In this document: positions 8,237 through 16,523 of the stretch, piece after piece
Numbering within the stretch: position 1 is the stretch's first letter
How the letters are laid out: every line of letters begins with the position of its first letter
Program-made: the position numbers and the translations under genes
Source: Bacteroides sp. 224
Lineage (GTDB): Bacteria; Bacteroidota; Bacteroidia; Bacteroidales; Bacteroidaceae
DNA length: 64,000 nucleotides
Direction of reading: 5' to 3'
NCBI RefSeq assembly: GCF_010500995.1
Contig: NZ_QVMK01000026.1
Span: forward strand, 23,313 to 87,312
The notes under the pieces: model-generated
The model's database searches: none
Told to the model about the DNA's origin: nothing
The model's input: the letters and a program-made list of their open reading frames with translations, nothing else

Positions 8237-8470
8237 ATGGAGATTATTGTATTAGGTACAGGTTGTGCCAAATGTAAAACAACCTATGAATCTGTCCGGA
8301 AAGTGTTGGCAGATAATAACATTGCTGCCGATTTGAAGAAGGAAGAAAATATACTTGAAATTATGAAGTATAACATTATGTCTTTACCTGCGGTTGTTGT
8401 TGATGGAGAAGTAAAGTTGAAAGGGTATGTTCCGAGTGAAGAAGAAATAAAGAAATCCCTGAATCTATAA
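8237..8470 (+). CDS. arsE: ArsE-like small thioredoxin-fold protein
   Basis: A 77-residue cytoplasmic redox protein with an N-terminal GCAKC (CxxC, residues 9-13) and the cis-Pro segment SLPAVVVDG (about 53-61), the hallmark of the redox-active disulfide protein 2 family. It would relay electrons from the cytoplasm to the ArsG membrane protein. It is co-directional with arsF and arsG in the same operon, matching the arsEFG gene set in a different order. Confidence 0.75.
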   Translation: MEIIVLGTGCAKCKTTYESVRKVLADNNIAADLKKEENILEIMKYNIMSLPAVVVDGEVKLKGYVPSEEEIKKSLNL

Positions 8471-8481
8471 AACATCACATT

Positions 8482-8703
8482 ATGAGCAGCACATGGTATC
8501 CGATTATTGATTCGGAAAAATGTACAGGATGTTCCGCTTGCTTTGAAAAATGCAAGAAAGGAGTTTATGCGATAGAAAATGAGAAACCAGTAGTTGTATA
8601 TCCTGATGGATGTGTAACTGGTTGTCATGGTTGCGAACCTCTTTGCCCTACTGCTGCAATCAGTTACTTTGGTGATGCAGCAACAATGGATTACTGTAAT
8701 TGA
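8482..8703 (+). CDS. Ferredoxin with two 4Fe-4S clusters
   Basis: A 73-residue protein with two cluster-binding motifs: CTGCSACFEKC (CxxCxxCxxxC, about residues 14-24) and CVTGCHGCEPLCP (about 44-56), the second with an unusual CxxxCxxCxxxC spacing. It follows the arsE-like gene by 11 bases and ends the first part of the ars operon. The position suggests that it donates electrons to the ArsE/F/G proteins, but the partner is inferred. A terminator follows immediately. Confidence 0.85.
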   Translation: MSSTWYPIIDSEKCTGCSACFEKCKKGVYAIENEKPVVVYPDGCVTGCHGCEPLCPTAAISYFGDAATMDYCN

Positions 8704-8720
8704 TAGAATTGTACGCATTG

Positions 8721-8759
8721 AATAGATGCTGTTTTGAATCAGATAGCGTCTATTTTTTT
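8721..8759 (+). terminator. Terminator after the ferredoxin gene
   Basis: Stem AATAGATGCT (8721-8730) pairs with AGCGTCTATT (8745-8754) with one G-U pair, followed by a run of seven T. It splits the ars locus into two transcription units, with a new ArsR operator just downstream. Confidence 0.75.
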
Positions 8760-8768
8760 AACCAAATA

Positions 8769-8786
8769 GTTCGCTACATTACGAAC
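8769..8786 (+). promoter_or_regulatory. Fourth ArsR operator, ahead of arsD
   Basis: GTTCGCTACATTACGAAC has the same GTTCG-N8-CGAAC arms as the other three sites but no TAnnTTTG box inside. It lies 40 bases before arsD and after a terminator, so arsD-arsA probably form a separately repressed unit. Confidence 0.65.
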
Positions 8787-8825
8787 ATTGAATAAATAGA
8801 ATTAATAACAAATAAAATATTAAAA

Positions 8826-9155
8826 ATGAAAACAATTAAAATTTATGACCCTGCATTATGCTGTCCTACCGGATTGTGCGGAGTGAATATCGACCCTGAG
8901 TTGATGCGTATAGCAGTTGTGGTTGAAACATTGAAACAAAAAGGAATTATAGTTGAACGTTTTAACTTGCGAGACCATCCTCAGGTATATGTAACCACGA
9001 AGGTTGTCAATGATTGCCTTATGGCAGAAGGAGCAGACGTATTTCCTCTAATCACAGTTGATGGTGAAATTGCTATAAAAAAGGCGTATCCATCAAATAA
9101 GCAGATTGCAGAATGGCTCGATATTTCAGAAGATGAACTAACAATAAAAAAATAA
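8826..9155 (+). CDS. arsD: ArsD arsenic metallochaperone
   Basis: A 109-residue ArsD. It carries As(III) to ArsA and has weak repressor activity in some systems. The three essential cysteines are at the canonical positions C12, C13 and C18 (LCCPTGLCG). The C-terminal Cys pairs of the E. coli plasmid protein are absent, as in many chromosomal homologues. It is followed after 5 bases by arsA, its known partner. Confidence 0.95.
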   Translation: MKTIKIYDPALCCPTGLCGVNIDPELMRIAVVVETLKQKGIIVERFNLRDHPQVYVTTKVVNDCLMAEGADVFPLITVDGEIAIKKAYPSNKQIAEWLDISEDELTIKK

Positions 9156-9160
9156 CCCAC

Positions 9161-10879
9161 ATGAAAAAGTATAATCCTTCAAACGAAAAACTTACCCAGT
9201 ATATATTTTTCACGGGTAAAGGCGGTGTAGGCAAAACATCTATCGCCTGTGCTACAGCTGTAAGTCTTGCAGATAGTGGAAAAAAAGTATTGTTGTTGAG
9301 TACCGACCCGGCATCCAATTTACAGGATGTATTTGATATGCCGTTAGACAATAAAGGTACTCCCATTAAAGATGTACCCCGCTTGACTGTTGTAAACCTT
9401 GACCCCGAACAAGCGGCTGCCGAATACAGGGAATCGGTTATCGCTCCATATCGGGGTAAATTACCTGAAAGTGTAATTGCTAATATGGAAGAACAACTAT
9501 CCGGTTCATGCACAGTAGAGGTCGCAGCGTTCAATGAATTTTCTGATTTTATCACTGACGAAGATAAGAGCAAAAACTATGATTATATCATTTTTGATAC
9601 AGCCCCAACAGGTCATACACTCCGTATGTTGCAACTTCCTTCTGCGTGGGATACTTTTATTGACGAAAATACGACCGGAGCTTCGTGCTTAGGACAATTA
9701 TCAGGTTTGGAAGACCGCAAAGATGTATATAAACATGCGGTAAAAAATCTAACCGATAAGTCTAAAACAACGCTCTTCCTTGTCAGCCGACCGGAAGACA
9801 GCCCGTTGAAAGAGGTCGAACGTTCATCCAATGAGTTGTCGGATATAGGTATCGAAACACAGCATTTAATCATAAATGGCGTATTAGAAAACTACGATGC
9901 AGACGATAGTATTTCCAAACAGATTTATGAACACCAGCAAAATGCGCTGAATAACCGTTCGGCAGCCTTGCTAAAACTGAACACCTATATTGTTCCGCTT
10001 CGTTCTTATAACATGACAGGCATTGATAATATCCGTAATATGTTGAATGCGGATGTAGCCATAAAGAACGAAAGTCCGGATATTGAGAAACGTAGTTTCA
10101 ATACGATTGACAGCGTTATTGAAGACCTCTACAAAACAGGTAAACGGGTGATTTTCACGATGGGTAAAGGCGGTGTAGGCAAAACTACCATTGCCGGGAA
10201 TATTGCTCGTGGTTTGGCTAAAAAAGGAGTGAAAGTGCATCTGACTACAACTGACCCTGCAAACCATTTGGCTTATATCGAAACGAAAATAGACGGCATC
10301 ACAGTAAGCCATATAGATGAAAAAGCGGTGCTTGCTGCCTATCAGAAAAATGTGCTTGACAAAGCAAGGGAAACAATGGGTGATGCTGATTTAAGTTATA
10401 TCGAAGAAGACCTGCGTTCCCCATGCACACAGGAAATTGCCGTTTTCAATTCCTTTGCCGAAATAGTTGCCAAAGCGGATAATGAAGTGGTTGTGATAGA
10501 TACTGCACCAACCGGACACACGTTGCTGCTGCTGGATTCAACCCAAAGTTATCATAAGGAAGTAGAACGGACACAGGGAAATATCACCCCTGCGGTTCAA
10601 AACCTATTACCTCGCTTGCGAAGCGAAAAGGAAACGGAAGTGGTTATCGTAACCCTGCCGGAAACAACACCTGTGTTTGAAGCACAAAGACTGCAACAGG
10701 ACTTACAACGTGCCAGAATTAAGAATAAATGGTGGGTGGTTAATTCCAGTCTTTTGCTGACTTCAACCAATAGTCCATTCCTTAAAGCTAAAGCATTAAG
10801 TGAAGTGCAATGGATTAATAAAGTGAAGGAGATTTCAGACGGGAACTTTGCCGTTATTGAATGGAAGGAAAAAGTGTAA
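9161..10879 (+). CDS. arsA: ArsA arsenite-activated ATPase
   Basis: A 572-residue two-domain ATPase of the ArsA/GET3 family, made of two homologous halves. Each has a GKGGVGKT P-loop (residues 19-26 and about 335-342). The three metalloid-binding cysteines are visible at C117 (SGSCTVE), C176 (SCLGQL) and C422 (SPCTQE), close to the E. coli plasmid numbering 113, 172 and 422. Signature DTAPTGHTLRML follows in each half. It would drive the Acr3 pump with ATP and receive arsenite from ArsD. Full length with all motifs kept. Confidence 0.96.
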   Translation: MKKYNPSNEKLTQYIFFTGKGGVGKTSIACATAVSLADSGKKVLLLSTDPASNLQDVFDMPLDNKGTPIKDVPRLTVVNLDPEQAAAEYRESVIAPYRGKLPESVIANMEEQLSGSCTVEVAAFNEFSDFITDEDKSKNYDYIIFDTAPTGHTLRMLQLPSAWDTFIDENTTGASCLGQLSGLEDRKDVYKHAVKNLTDKSKTTLFLVSRPEDSPLKEVERSSNELSDIGIETQHLIINGVLENYDADDSISKQIYEHQQNALNNRSAALLKLNTYIVPLRSYNMTGIDNIRNMLNADVAIKNESPDIEKRSFNTIDSVIEDLYKTGKRVIFTMGKGGVGKTTIAGNIARGLAKKGVKVHLTTTDPANHLAYIETKIDGITVSHIDEKAVLAAYQKNVLDKARETMGDADLSYIEEDLRSPCTQEIAVFNSFAEIVAKADNEVVVIDTAPTGHTLLLLDSTQSYHKEVERTQGNITPAVQNLLPRLRSEKETEVVIVTLPETTPVFEAQRLQQDLQRARIKNKWWVVNSSLLLTSTNSPFLKAKALSEVQWINKVKEISDGNFAVIEWKEKV

Positions 10880-10887
10880 TTTAGAAC

Positions 10888-10933
10888 GATCTGCAAATTA
10901 TTCTGAAGAAAATAAACGAATAATTTGCAGATC
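10888..10933 (+). terminator. Terminator of arsDA with GATCTGCAAATTATT stem
   Basis: A perfect 16-base inverted repeat (10888-10903 with 10918-10933), followed by TTTT. The same 15-base stem sequence recurs in the hairpin at 15123-15168. The rest of this 313-base spacer up to 11192 is AT-rich, and I see no gene or clear signal in it. Confidence 0.85.
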
Positions 10934-11192
10934 TTTTAAAAATCTTCGATTTTCATCAATCTTTTTTATTTTAAATTAATGATGATGTACATCCATTTTT
11001 AAAGAAAATCAGACTTTTAGCATATTTAGCTGTTAAAAATTGACTATCAAAATCTTTATAAAATTATGTAAGGTGCTTGTATCTTCATGCAATGTAAATA
11101 GTAAAAATAAAGCGGATAATAAACGTATTATGCAACCTTTTTGGCAAGAAAATTGTTTAAATAATAACATAGAGTAATATAAAAAAAGAATC

Positions 11193-11612
11193 ATGAAATC
11201 AACAGAACAACCTGAGAGCGCAATGTTTTTAGAAAACGTAAGCCGTTACAGTTATGACGAAACCTTCGATAAACTATCCGAAAAAATCCAGTCTCTCGGA
11301 AACTGGAAAATACAGCATATTCATGATATGCAGGAAACGCTTCGCAAAAATGGGAAAGAAGTGCTACCGATAAAAGTCATAGAATTGTGCAACCCCAAAT
11401 ATTCCGGCAGAATATTGGAGCATGATATGGAACGTCTTTATTCATCATTACTTCCATGTCGCATATCTATATATCAGACTTCTGATGGTATAACCCGTAT
11501 TTCGCGCATGAATTCGGTTGCTATGGCAGCACAAATCGGCGGACTGGTAGAGGAAGTAATGAGCGAAGCCTTTGCTGAAATTGAAAAAGCAATAGCCGAA
11601 ATAGAATCGTAA
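11193..11612 (+). CDS. DUF302 family protein, 139 aa
   Basis: The central part (about residues 15-100) matches the DUF302 pattern: a two-stranded fold with a Lys-rich loop, a Cys before a (K/R)Y segment (ELCNPKYSGRIL), and the motif LPCRISIYQ. DUF302 proteins are small, often found with metal or stress genes, and of unknown function. There is no signal peptide. It lies between the two GATCTGCAAATTATT hairpins, after arsA and before the metal operon. Confidence 0.75.
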   Translation: MKSTEQPESAMFLENVSRYSYDETFDKLSEKIQSLGNWKIQHIHDMQETLRKNGKEVLPIKVIELCNPKYSGRILEHDMERLYSSLLPCRISIYQTSDGITRISRMNSVAMAAQIGGLVEEVMSEAFAEIEKAIAEIES

Positions 11613-11649
11613 ATTAAACAGTAGATAATCTGTGAAAATAGTACGAAAC

Positions 11650-11685
11650 TTGCAACTAAGTTGCAAAACATAATCGCTATCTTTG
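11650..11685 (+). promoter_or_regulatory. Palindromic operator and -7 box of the metal operon
   Basis: TTGCAAC-TAA-GTTGCAA (11650-11666) is a perfect 7-base-arm palindrome, the size and shape of a Fur/Zur-family site. The -7 box TATCTTTG lies at 11678-11685. The ATG of the next gene is only 4 bases after the box, so the transcript would be leaderless or nearly so. Regulation by metal is inferred from site shape and the genes downstream. Confidence 0.6.
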
Positions 11686-11689
11686 CAGC

Positions 11690-12013
11690 ATGAAATATTT
11701 GTCCCTCATATTATCCATATATGTATTACTGTTATCAGTAATGCCATGTTGTTTTGAGGATAAATGTTTAGCTATATATACAGATACCGTTGAAACGAGC
11801 AATGACATAGGCAATAGTTGTGACGACTGTTCCGATGATAGTTGTTGTTCCCCTTTTCTACATTGTAATACCTGTTCCGGATTTCCGGAAGCCCGTTTTT
11901 ATAATCCAATAATAATAATTTTAGGCTCTATACCTGATTATAAATCAGATTATATAGTAAAAAACGCTCTCTCTGATTATAAATCTTCAATCTGGCAACC
12001 GCCAAAAGCATAA
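11690..12013 (+). CDS. DUF6660-like Cys-rich exported protein, 107 aa
   Basis: A small exported protein with a hydrophobic N-terminus (residues 1-19, signal peptide or anchor), then about ten cysteines clustered between residues 20 and 63 (including CDDCSDDSCC and CNTCSGF). The layout fits the DUF6660 family, which in Bacteroidetes precedes TonB receptors of metal systems. The Cys clusters suggest metal binding in the periplasm. It is first in an operon with a TonB receptor and a CDF-type transporter. Confidence 0.65.
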   Translation: MKYLSLILSIYVLLLSVMPCCFEDKCLAIYTDTVETSNDIGNSCDDCSDDSCCSPFLHCNTCSGFPEARFYNPIIIILGSIPDYKSDYIVKNALSDYKSSIWQPPKA

Positions 12014-12133
12014 ACTAATTTTTATTATACAGGTCGTTGTGAATATGCCCTGCAATTTTTACGATAATACATTCTTTGTAATATCGTAATCCTCATATCA
12101 TTTATAGTTGAAGATTTAAAAACAAGAAATAAA

Positions 12134-14311
12134 ATGAAAACAAAAATTATACTGATGCTATTCTTAGTATTCAGCATTTCCAATATTTTCGCTCAAAATA
12201 CACTTAACGTTAAACTAATAGACTGTGATAACAAAGAGCCTTTAATCGGTGCTAATATTATACTTCAAAATACTACGAACGGAACATCTTCTGATGCTGA
12301 AGGATTAGCGGTACTCTCCAATATTCCAGACGGTAAACAGAGGTTTGAAATTACTTATGTAGGATATGAAAAGACCATAAAAGAATTTACATTCCCGTTG
12401 GCTTCGGATGAACCTATCGTTATCAGGGTTGAGCCTGATGAAGAAACATTGCAGGAAGTAGTTGTTTCTTCAACAAGGGGGACACGTACTTTTAAAGATA
12501 TTCCTACCCGTATTGAATTTATAAATGCCGAAGAGTTAGGCGAAAAAGGAGTGATGAAACCCGGAGATATACGTATGCTTCTGAATGAAAGCACGGGTAT
12601 TATGACACAACAAACATCAGCCATATCGGGTAATTCATCTATTCGCATTCAAGGTTTGGACGGTAGATATACACAGATACTAAAAGACGGTTTTCCCGTA
12701 TTTTCAGGTGCAGCAAGCGGATTAGGTTTATTACAGACACCACCGCTCGATTTAAAGCAGGTTGAAATAATAAAAGGTTCTTCTTCTACTTTATACGGTG
12801 GCGGTGCTATTGCGGGACTGGTAAACCTTATATCGAAAACGCCTGAAAAGGAAAGGGATTTCTCAATCCACCTGAATGGGACAACAGGTAAAGGGCTTGA
12901 TGTAAACAGCTTTTTCGGTCAGAAATTCAACAAGGTAGGTACTACCGTTTTTGCATCGTATAACCGTAACTGGGCTTATGATCCGTCAGATGTTGGCTTT
13001 ACGGCAATACCAAAGTTCGACAGGTTTGTATTTAATCCTAAGCTATTCTTGTACCTGTCTGAAAACACAGATTTTAATTTCGGTATAAACTCCATGATTG
13101 AAAACCGTCTGGGTGGTGATATGGAGTATGTAAAAGATAAGGGAAACGAAGAACATTCCTATTTTGAAAGAAACAAGACACAAAGGCATTCAAGCCAACT
13201 TACATTTGAACATCGTTTCGACAAACAAAACAGATTAAATGTAAAGAACAGCATTACTTATTTCAGCCGTAAGATTGAGATTCCCGATTTCAAATTTGAC
13301 GGCGACCAGTTATCGTCTTTTTCAGAAGTATCTTATATACATACAAAAGAAAAAACGGAATGGGTAGCGGGTGCGAATGTGTGGACGGATAAGTTTACCG
13401 AAGAAAAACTGACCGATTTTCCTTTACGTGATTACAATATGACTACCGTAGGCGTATTTGTACAGAACAATACGAAAATAACGGACTGGATGAATCTTGA
13501 AAGCGGATTGCGTACCGATTATATTAACGATTACGGTTTTGCAGTTCTACCCCGTATATCTTCTCATTTCAAGATAACGGAGAAATTTTCATCCCGTGTA
13601 GGTGGTGGGTTCGGATATAAAGCACCTACCATTTTTTCGGAAGATAGCGAACGCATCCAGTTTCAGAATGTCTTGCCGATAGATGACAACAGGAACAAAC
13701 TGGAAAGGAGTTATGGGGCAAATGTGGATTTTACTTATAAAACGGGTTTGTTCGGCGACCAAGTATTTTTAAGTATAAACCAGTTATTCTTTTATACTTA
13801 CCTGAAAAATCCGCTTGAACTGCAAGCTGCTGAAAATAATCGTTGGCAGTTTAATAACATTAACGGTCACGTGGATAGTAAAGGGGCTGAAACCAATATG
13901 AAAATTAAGTATAAGGATTTCGGTTTATTTCTCGGATATACCTATACGGATGCTGATGTAAAGGAAGACGGCAGAAGCTACCAAAAAACCTTAACCCCGA
14001 AACATAAAATCAATTCTGTTTTAATGTATGAGGTGGAAGATAAATGGAAAATCGGATTGGAAGCTTATTATACCGGAAAACAAAATTTGAATGACGGTAA
14101 AACAGGTAAGGATTACCTTGTCTTCGGATTAATGATGCAACGAATTTGGGAAAAGTTCTCAATATATGCTAACTTTGAGAACTTTACCGACAGACGGCAG
14201 ACAAGGTTTGATACCATTCATACGGGTTCGATGACTAATCCTGAATTTCGGGACATTTATGCACCGTTGGACGGTTTCATCCTGAATACCGGGATTATAA
14301 TTAAATTGTAA
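12134..14311 (+). CDS. TonB-dependent outer membrane receptor
   Basis: A 725-residue receptor. The signal peptide ends at about residue 21 (NIFAQ). A carboxypeptidase-D regulatory-like domain (about 24-105) is typical of Bacteroidetes. The plug domain (about 118-240) includes IRIQGLDGRYTQILKDG and VEIIKGSSSTLYGGGAIAG. A 22-strand barrel ends in a hydrophobic C-terminus (ILNTGIIIKL). It imports a ligand across the outer membrane. The neighbours (Cys-rich DUF6660 protein, HMA-CDF transporter) and the palindromic operator suggest a metal or metal chelate. It is separated by one base from the transporter gene. Confidence 0.93.
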   Translation: MKTKIILMLFLVFSISNIFAQNTLNVKLIDCDNKEPLIGANIILQNTTNGTSSDAEGLAVLSNIPDGKQRFEITYVGYEKTIKEFTFPLASDEPIVIRVEPDEETLQEVVVSSTRGTRTFKDIPTRIEFINAEELGEKGVMKPGDIRMLLNESTGIMTQQTSAISGNSSIRIQGLDGRYTQILKDGFPVFSGAASGLGLLQTPPLDLKQVEIIKGSSSTLYGGGAIAGLVNLISKTPEKERDFSIHLNGTTGKGLDVNSFFGQKFNKVGTTVFASYNRNWAYDPSDVGFTAIPKFDRFVFNPKLFLYLSENTDFNFGINSMIENRLGGDMEYVKDKGNEEHSYFERNKTQRHSSQLTFEHRFDKQNRLNVKNSITYFSRKIEIPDFKFDGDQLSSFSEVSYIHTKEKTEWVAGANVWTDKFTEEKLTDFPLRDYNMTTVGVFVQNNTKITDWMNLESGLRTDYINDYGFAVLPRISSHFKITEKFSSRVGGGFGYKAPTIFSEDSERIQFQNVLPIDDNRNKLERSYGANVDFTYKTGLFGDQVFLSINQLFFYTYLKNPLELQAAENNRWQFNNINGHVDSKGAETNMKIKYKDFGLFLGYTYTDADVKEDGRSYQKTLTPKHKINSVLMYEVEDKWKIGLEAYYTGKQNLNDGKTGKDYLVFGLMMQRIWEKFSIYANFENFTDRRQTRFDTIHTGSMTNPEFRDIYAPLDGFILNTGIIIKL

Positions 14312-14312
14312 A

Positions 14313-15110
14313 ATGAATAAATCAATTTTTAAAATTGAACAAATGGATTGTCCGAGTGAGGAAAACCTCATTCGGATGAAACTCCAAAATATAGAGGGTG
14401 TTGCAAAGCAGGAATTTGACCTGAAAGGCAGGATATTTACTGTTTACCATACAGGCGACTATCAGGAAATCGAAAAGCAGCTTGCTACCTTGAATCTCGG
14501 TTCACGCTTTATTGAAAGTAAAGAAGTAACAGGAGAAGTCCAGGCAGAGGAAAATAGCAAACAGCGTAAAGTCCTTTGGATTGTACTGGCTATTAACTTC
14601 GGCTTTTTCCTGATTGAAATGTCAACGGGTATTATATCCAAATCTATGGGATTGGTTGCTGATAGCCTTGATATGCTTGCTGATGCTTTTGTTTATGGAT
14701 TAAGTTTGTTTGCAGTCGGTGCAGCCGTAAGCCGTAAGAAGCGTGTTGCTATGATTTGCGGATATTTCCAGATACTTTTGGCTGCCGTTGGTTTTATAGA
14801 GGTAATCAGACGGTTTACAGGTACAGAGGAAATGCCTGTTTTTCAAACAATGATAGGTATATCCGTACTTGCTTTGATTGCTAATGTTATATGTTTGCTT
14901 TTACTTCAAAGGACGAAGAGCAAAGATGCCCATATTCAGGCAAGTATCATCTTTTCATCCAACGATGTAATAATAAATGCAGGGGTAATTCTTGCCGGAT
15001 TCTTAGTATGGCAGTTGAATAATCAGATACCCGACCTTATTATCGGTAGTATTGTATTCCTTATTGTTATAAGAGGGGCAATTAGGATATTGAAACTTGC
15101 TAAAAATTAA
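14313..15110 (+). CDS. HMA-CDF fusion metal transporter
   Basis: A 265-residue inner membrane protein. Residues 1-70 resemble a heavy-metal-associated domain with a single Cys (EQMDCPSEEN) instead of CxxC. About six membrane helices of the cation diffusion facilitator type follow. The metal site helix reads ADSLDMLADAFVYG, with Asp residues but no His, so the usual zinc tetrad is not conserved and the metal may differ. A second site is SNDVIINAGVI (about 218-228). It starts one base after the TonB receptor stop, so the two are coupled. Direction of transport cannot be told from sequence. Confidence 0.85.
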   Translation: MNKSIFKIEQMDCPSEENLIRMKLQNIEGVAKQEFDLKGRIFTVYHTGDYQEIEKQLATLNLGSRFIESKEVTGEVQAEENSKQRKVLWIVLAINFGFFLIEMSTGIISKSMGLVADSLDMLADAFVYGLSLFAVGAAVSRKKRVAMICGYFQILLAAVGFIEVIRRFTGTEEMPVFQTMIGISVLALIANVICLLLLQRTKSKDAHIQASIIFSSNDVIINAGVILAGFLVWQLNNQIPDLIIGSIVFLIVIRGAIRILKLAKN

Positions 15111-15122
15111 ATAATGTCATTT

Positions 15123-15168
15123 GATCTGCAAATTATTTGTATATTTTCTCTCAAATAATTTGCAGATC
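15123..15168 (+). terminator. Terminator of the metal operon, same stem as after arsA
   Basis: A perfect 17-base inverted repeat (15123-15139 with 15152-15168) whose first 15 bases GATCTGCAAATTATT are identical to the stem at 10888. It has a weak T run after it. The region 15169-15226 shows nothing else. Confidence 0.75.
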
Positions 15169-15226
15169 TCATAAGAATAGTAACGGGCGGAAACCGCGCG
15201 TCTGTTTATTTTATATCAGCTATATT

Positions 15227-16009
15227 TTATCTGCTGTTTTGTGGGCAGCATCCCCAACCGTCGTATTTGGCACCGTAGTCATTACCCAATGTTACTAACT
15301 CCCATGTATATTCGTTAATCTCTGAGGGCATGACATTGTTTAGCCGGGAGATTTGCAATGCGAAATGATAGGAATCGCCATGATCTACGGTTTCTTTTAG
15401 CGCCACTTTATATCCGAGCGTTTCGACTTCCCGAATAAACTGCTCTCGCCCTTCTTCGGTCGGGAAATAGATAAAGTGATCCACTTCCCTTTCTTTGCTG
15501 AAGTCGTCGCCGTCCTGATCCAGTTGGAATAAGACCGACTGGTTTTCTATGGTTTGCAGTTCGTATTTGGATGGGTACAACAAGTCGAAGTAGGTATTCC
15601 AATCCTTGTCTTTCTGCACTTCAATGTTGTACGAGTATTCGGGATGTACATTCATGACGGACTTTAAGAGTTCCTCGCATTCTTTTCCGTGTTTTACATA
15701 AAGGTACATATTCATCAGACCGTTTGACTTAACGATTCCTGCGACGATGACATTTTTCTTTTCGGTAGCCTCGATGATTTCTTCTTGGATGCTGTGTAGT
15801 ACCTCGGATTCTTCTTCTGCCGTGAATAATCCGTTTTCATCTGCGGAGAGCATCTGAATAGTAAATAGCAGCAACTCTTTGAGGTTATCTATTGGGGCTA
15901 AGTCTACCAGCGCGAGGTTCATCAGGACGTTAGCGGGATGATCTTCGATGTGGCTGAAATAAGCAACCCATTGTTCTGGTATATTGTTGGTTTTAATTGA
16001 TTCTGACAT
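15227..16009 (-). CDS. DUF695 / RraB-like protein, 260 aa
   Basis: Two domains are visible. The N-terminal half (about 1-140) resembles DUF695 (EQWVAYFSHIEDHPANVLMNLALVDLAP, YNIEVQKDKDW). The C-terminal part (about 170-258) resembles the RNase E inhibitor RraB (HFIYFPTEEGREQFIREVETLGY, WELVTLGNDYGAKYDGWGCC). RraB binds RNase E in proteobacteria. Bacteroidetes lack a close RNase E partner set, so the target here is unknown. It is the last gene of the minus-strand accessory block and is divergent from nothing on its 5' side; its upstream spacer holds the hairpin at 16105-16133. Confidence 0.75.
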   Translation of the reverse strand: MSESIKTNNIPEQWVAYFSHIEDHPANVLMNLALVDLAPIDNLKELLLFTIQMLSADENGLFTAEEESEVLHSIQEEIIEATEKKNVIVAGIVKSNGLMNMYLYVKHGKECEELLKSVMNVHPEYSYNIEVQKDKDWNTYFDLLYPSKYELQTIENQSVLFQLDQDGDDFSKEREVDHFIYFPTEEGREQFIREVETLGYKVALKETVDHGDSYHFALQISRLNNVMPSEINEYTWELVTLGNDYGAKYDGWGCCPQNSR

Positions 16010-16104
16010 ATTGTATAACTTTTATTACGGCGTGAATTTAACTAAAAGATTTTAATACTCACTGTATTAGGATAATCTAAAAAATATTTAGTGATATAAT
16101 AGCT

Positions 16105-16133
16105 ATCCCGACGGTGTTCCGTCGGGATTTTTT
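16105..16133 (+). terminator. Rho-independent-like hairpin with no obvious gene to terminate
   Basis: ATCCCGACGG (16105-16114) pairs perfectly with CCGTCGGGAT (16119-16128), followed by six T on the plus strand. Both neighbouring genes are on the minus strand, where no T run follows the hairpin. It therefore either ends an unannotated plus-strand transcript or acts within the minus-strand operon as a processing hairpin. Confidence 0.55.
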
Positions 16134-16152
16134 CGTGTATAAAGAGGAAAAT

Positions 16153-16515
16153 TCAACGAATATCTGTACCGAACATTTCATTGAAGAACGCTACAAGTTC
16201 CTCTCGACGCAGGCTATCCCAATAGAGAGAGGCAGGGTGATACGGTTCGTGCCGACCGATTTCATAGGCAATATCCATTTTTGTAAAACGCTTGCCCTGA
16301 TTGTAGCGCATTTCTGTACCTTCCAACCAACGTGAACGACGGCTTTGTTGTTGAAGCGGGAGCAGTTGTTCCAACATATAGGCATAATTTTCGCCTACGG
16401 TGTGTTCGCTTTCCATTTTATACGGACTGTCTTTACAACGCTTACATTCGTCAATGGCGGCGTTCAAATCTGTTACTTCAATTATGTTTCCATCTATGTC
16501 TTTTATAGTTGTCAT
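16153..16515 (-). CDS. Hypothetical ICE protein, 120 aa
   Basis: Not recognised. Soluble; it carries a Cys pair KRCKD and a basic segment RRSRWLEGTEMRYNQGKRFTK, and ends acidic. It follows the 226-residue protein gene by 8 bases in a compact minus-strand series of small genes of the kind that CTn elements carry between the integrase and the tra operon. Confidence 0.65.
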   Translation of the reverse strand: MTTIKDIDGNIIEVTDLNAAIDECKRCKDSPYKMESEHTVGENYAYMLEQLLPLQQQSRRSRWLEGTEMRYNQGKRFTKMDIAYEIGRHEPYHPASLYWDSLRREELVAFFNEMFGTDIR

Positions 16516-16523
16516 ATTCTTTG

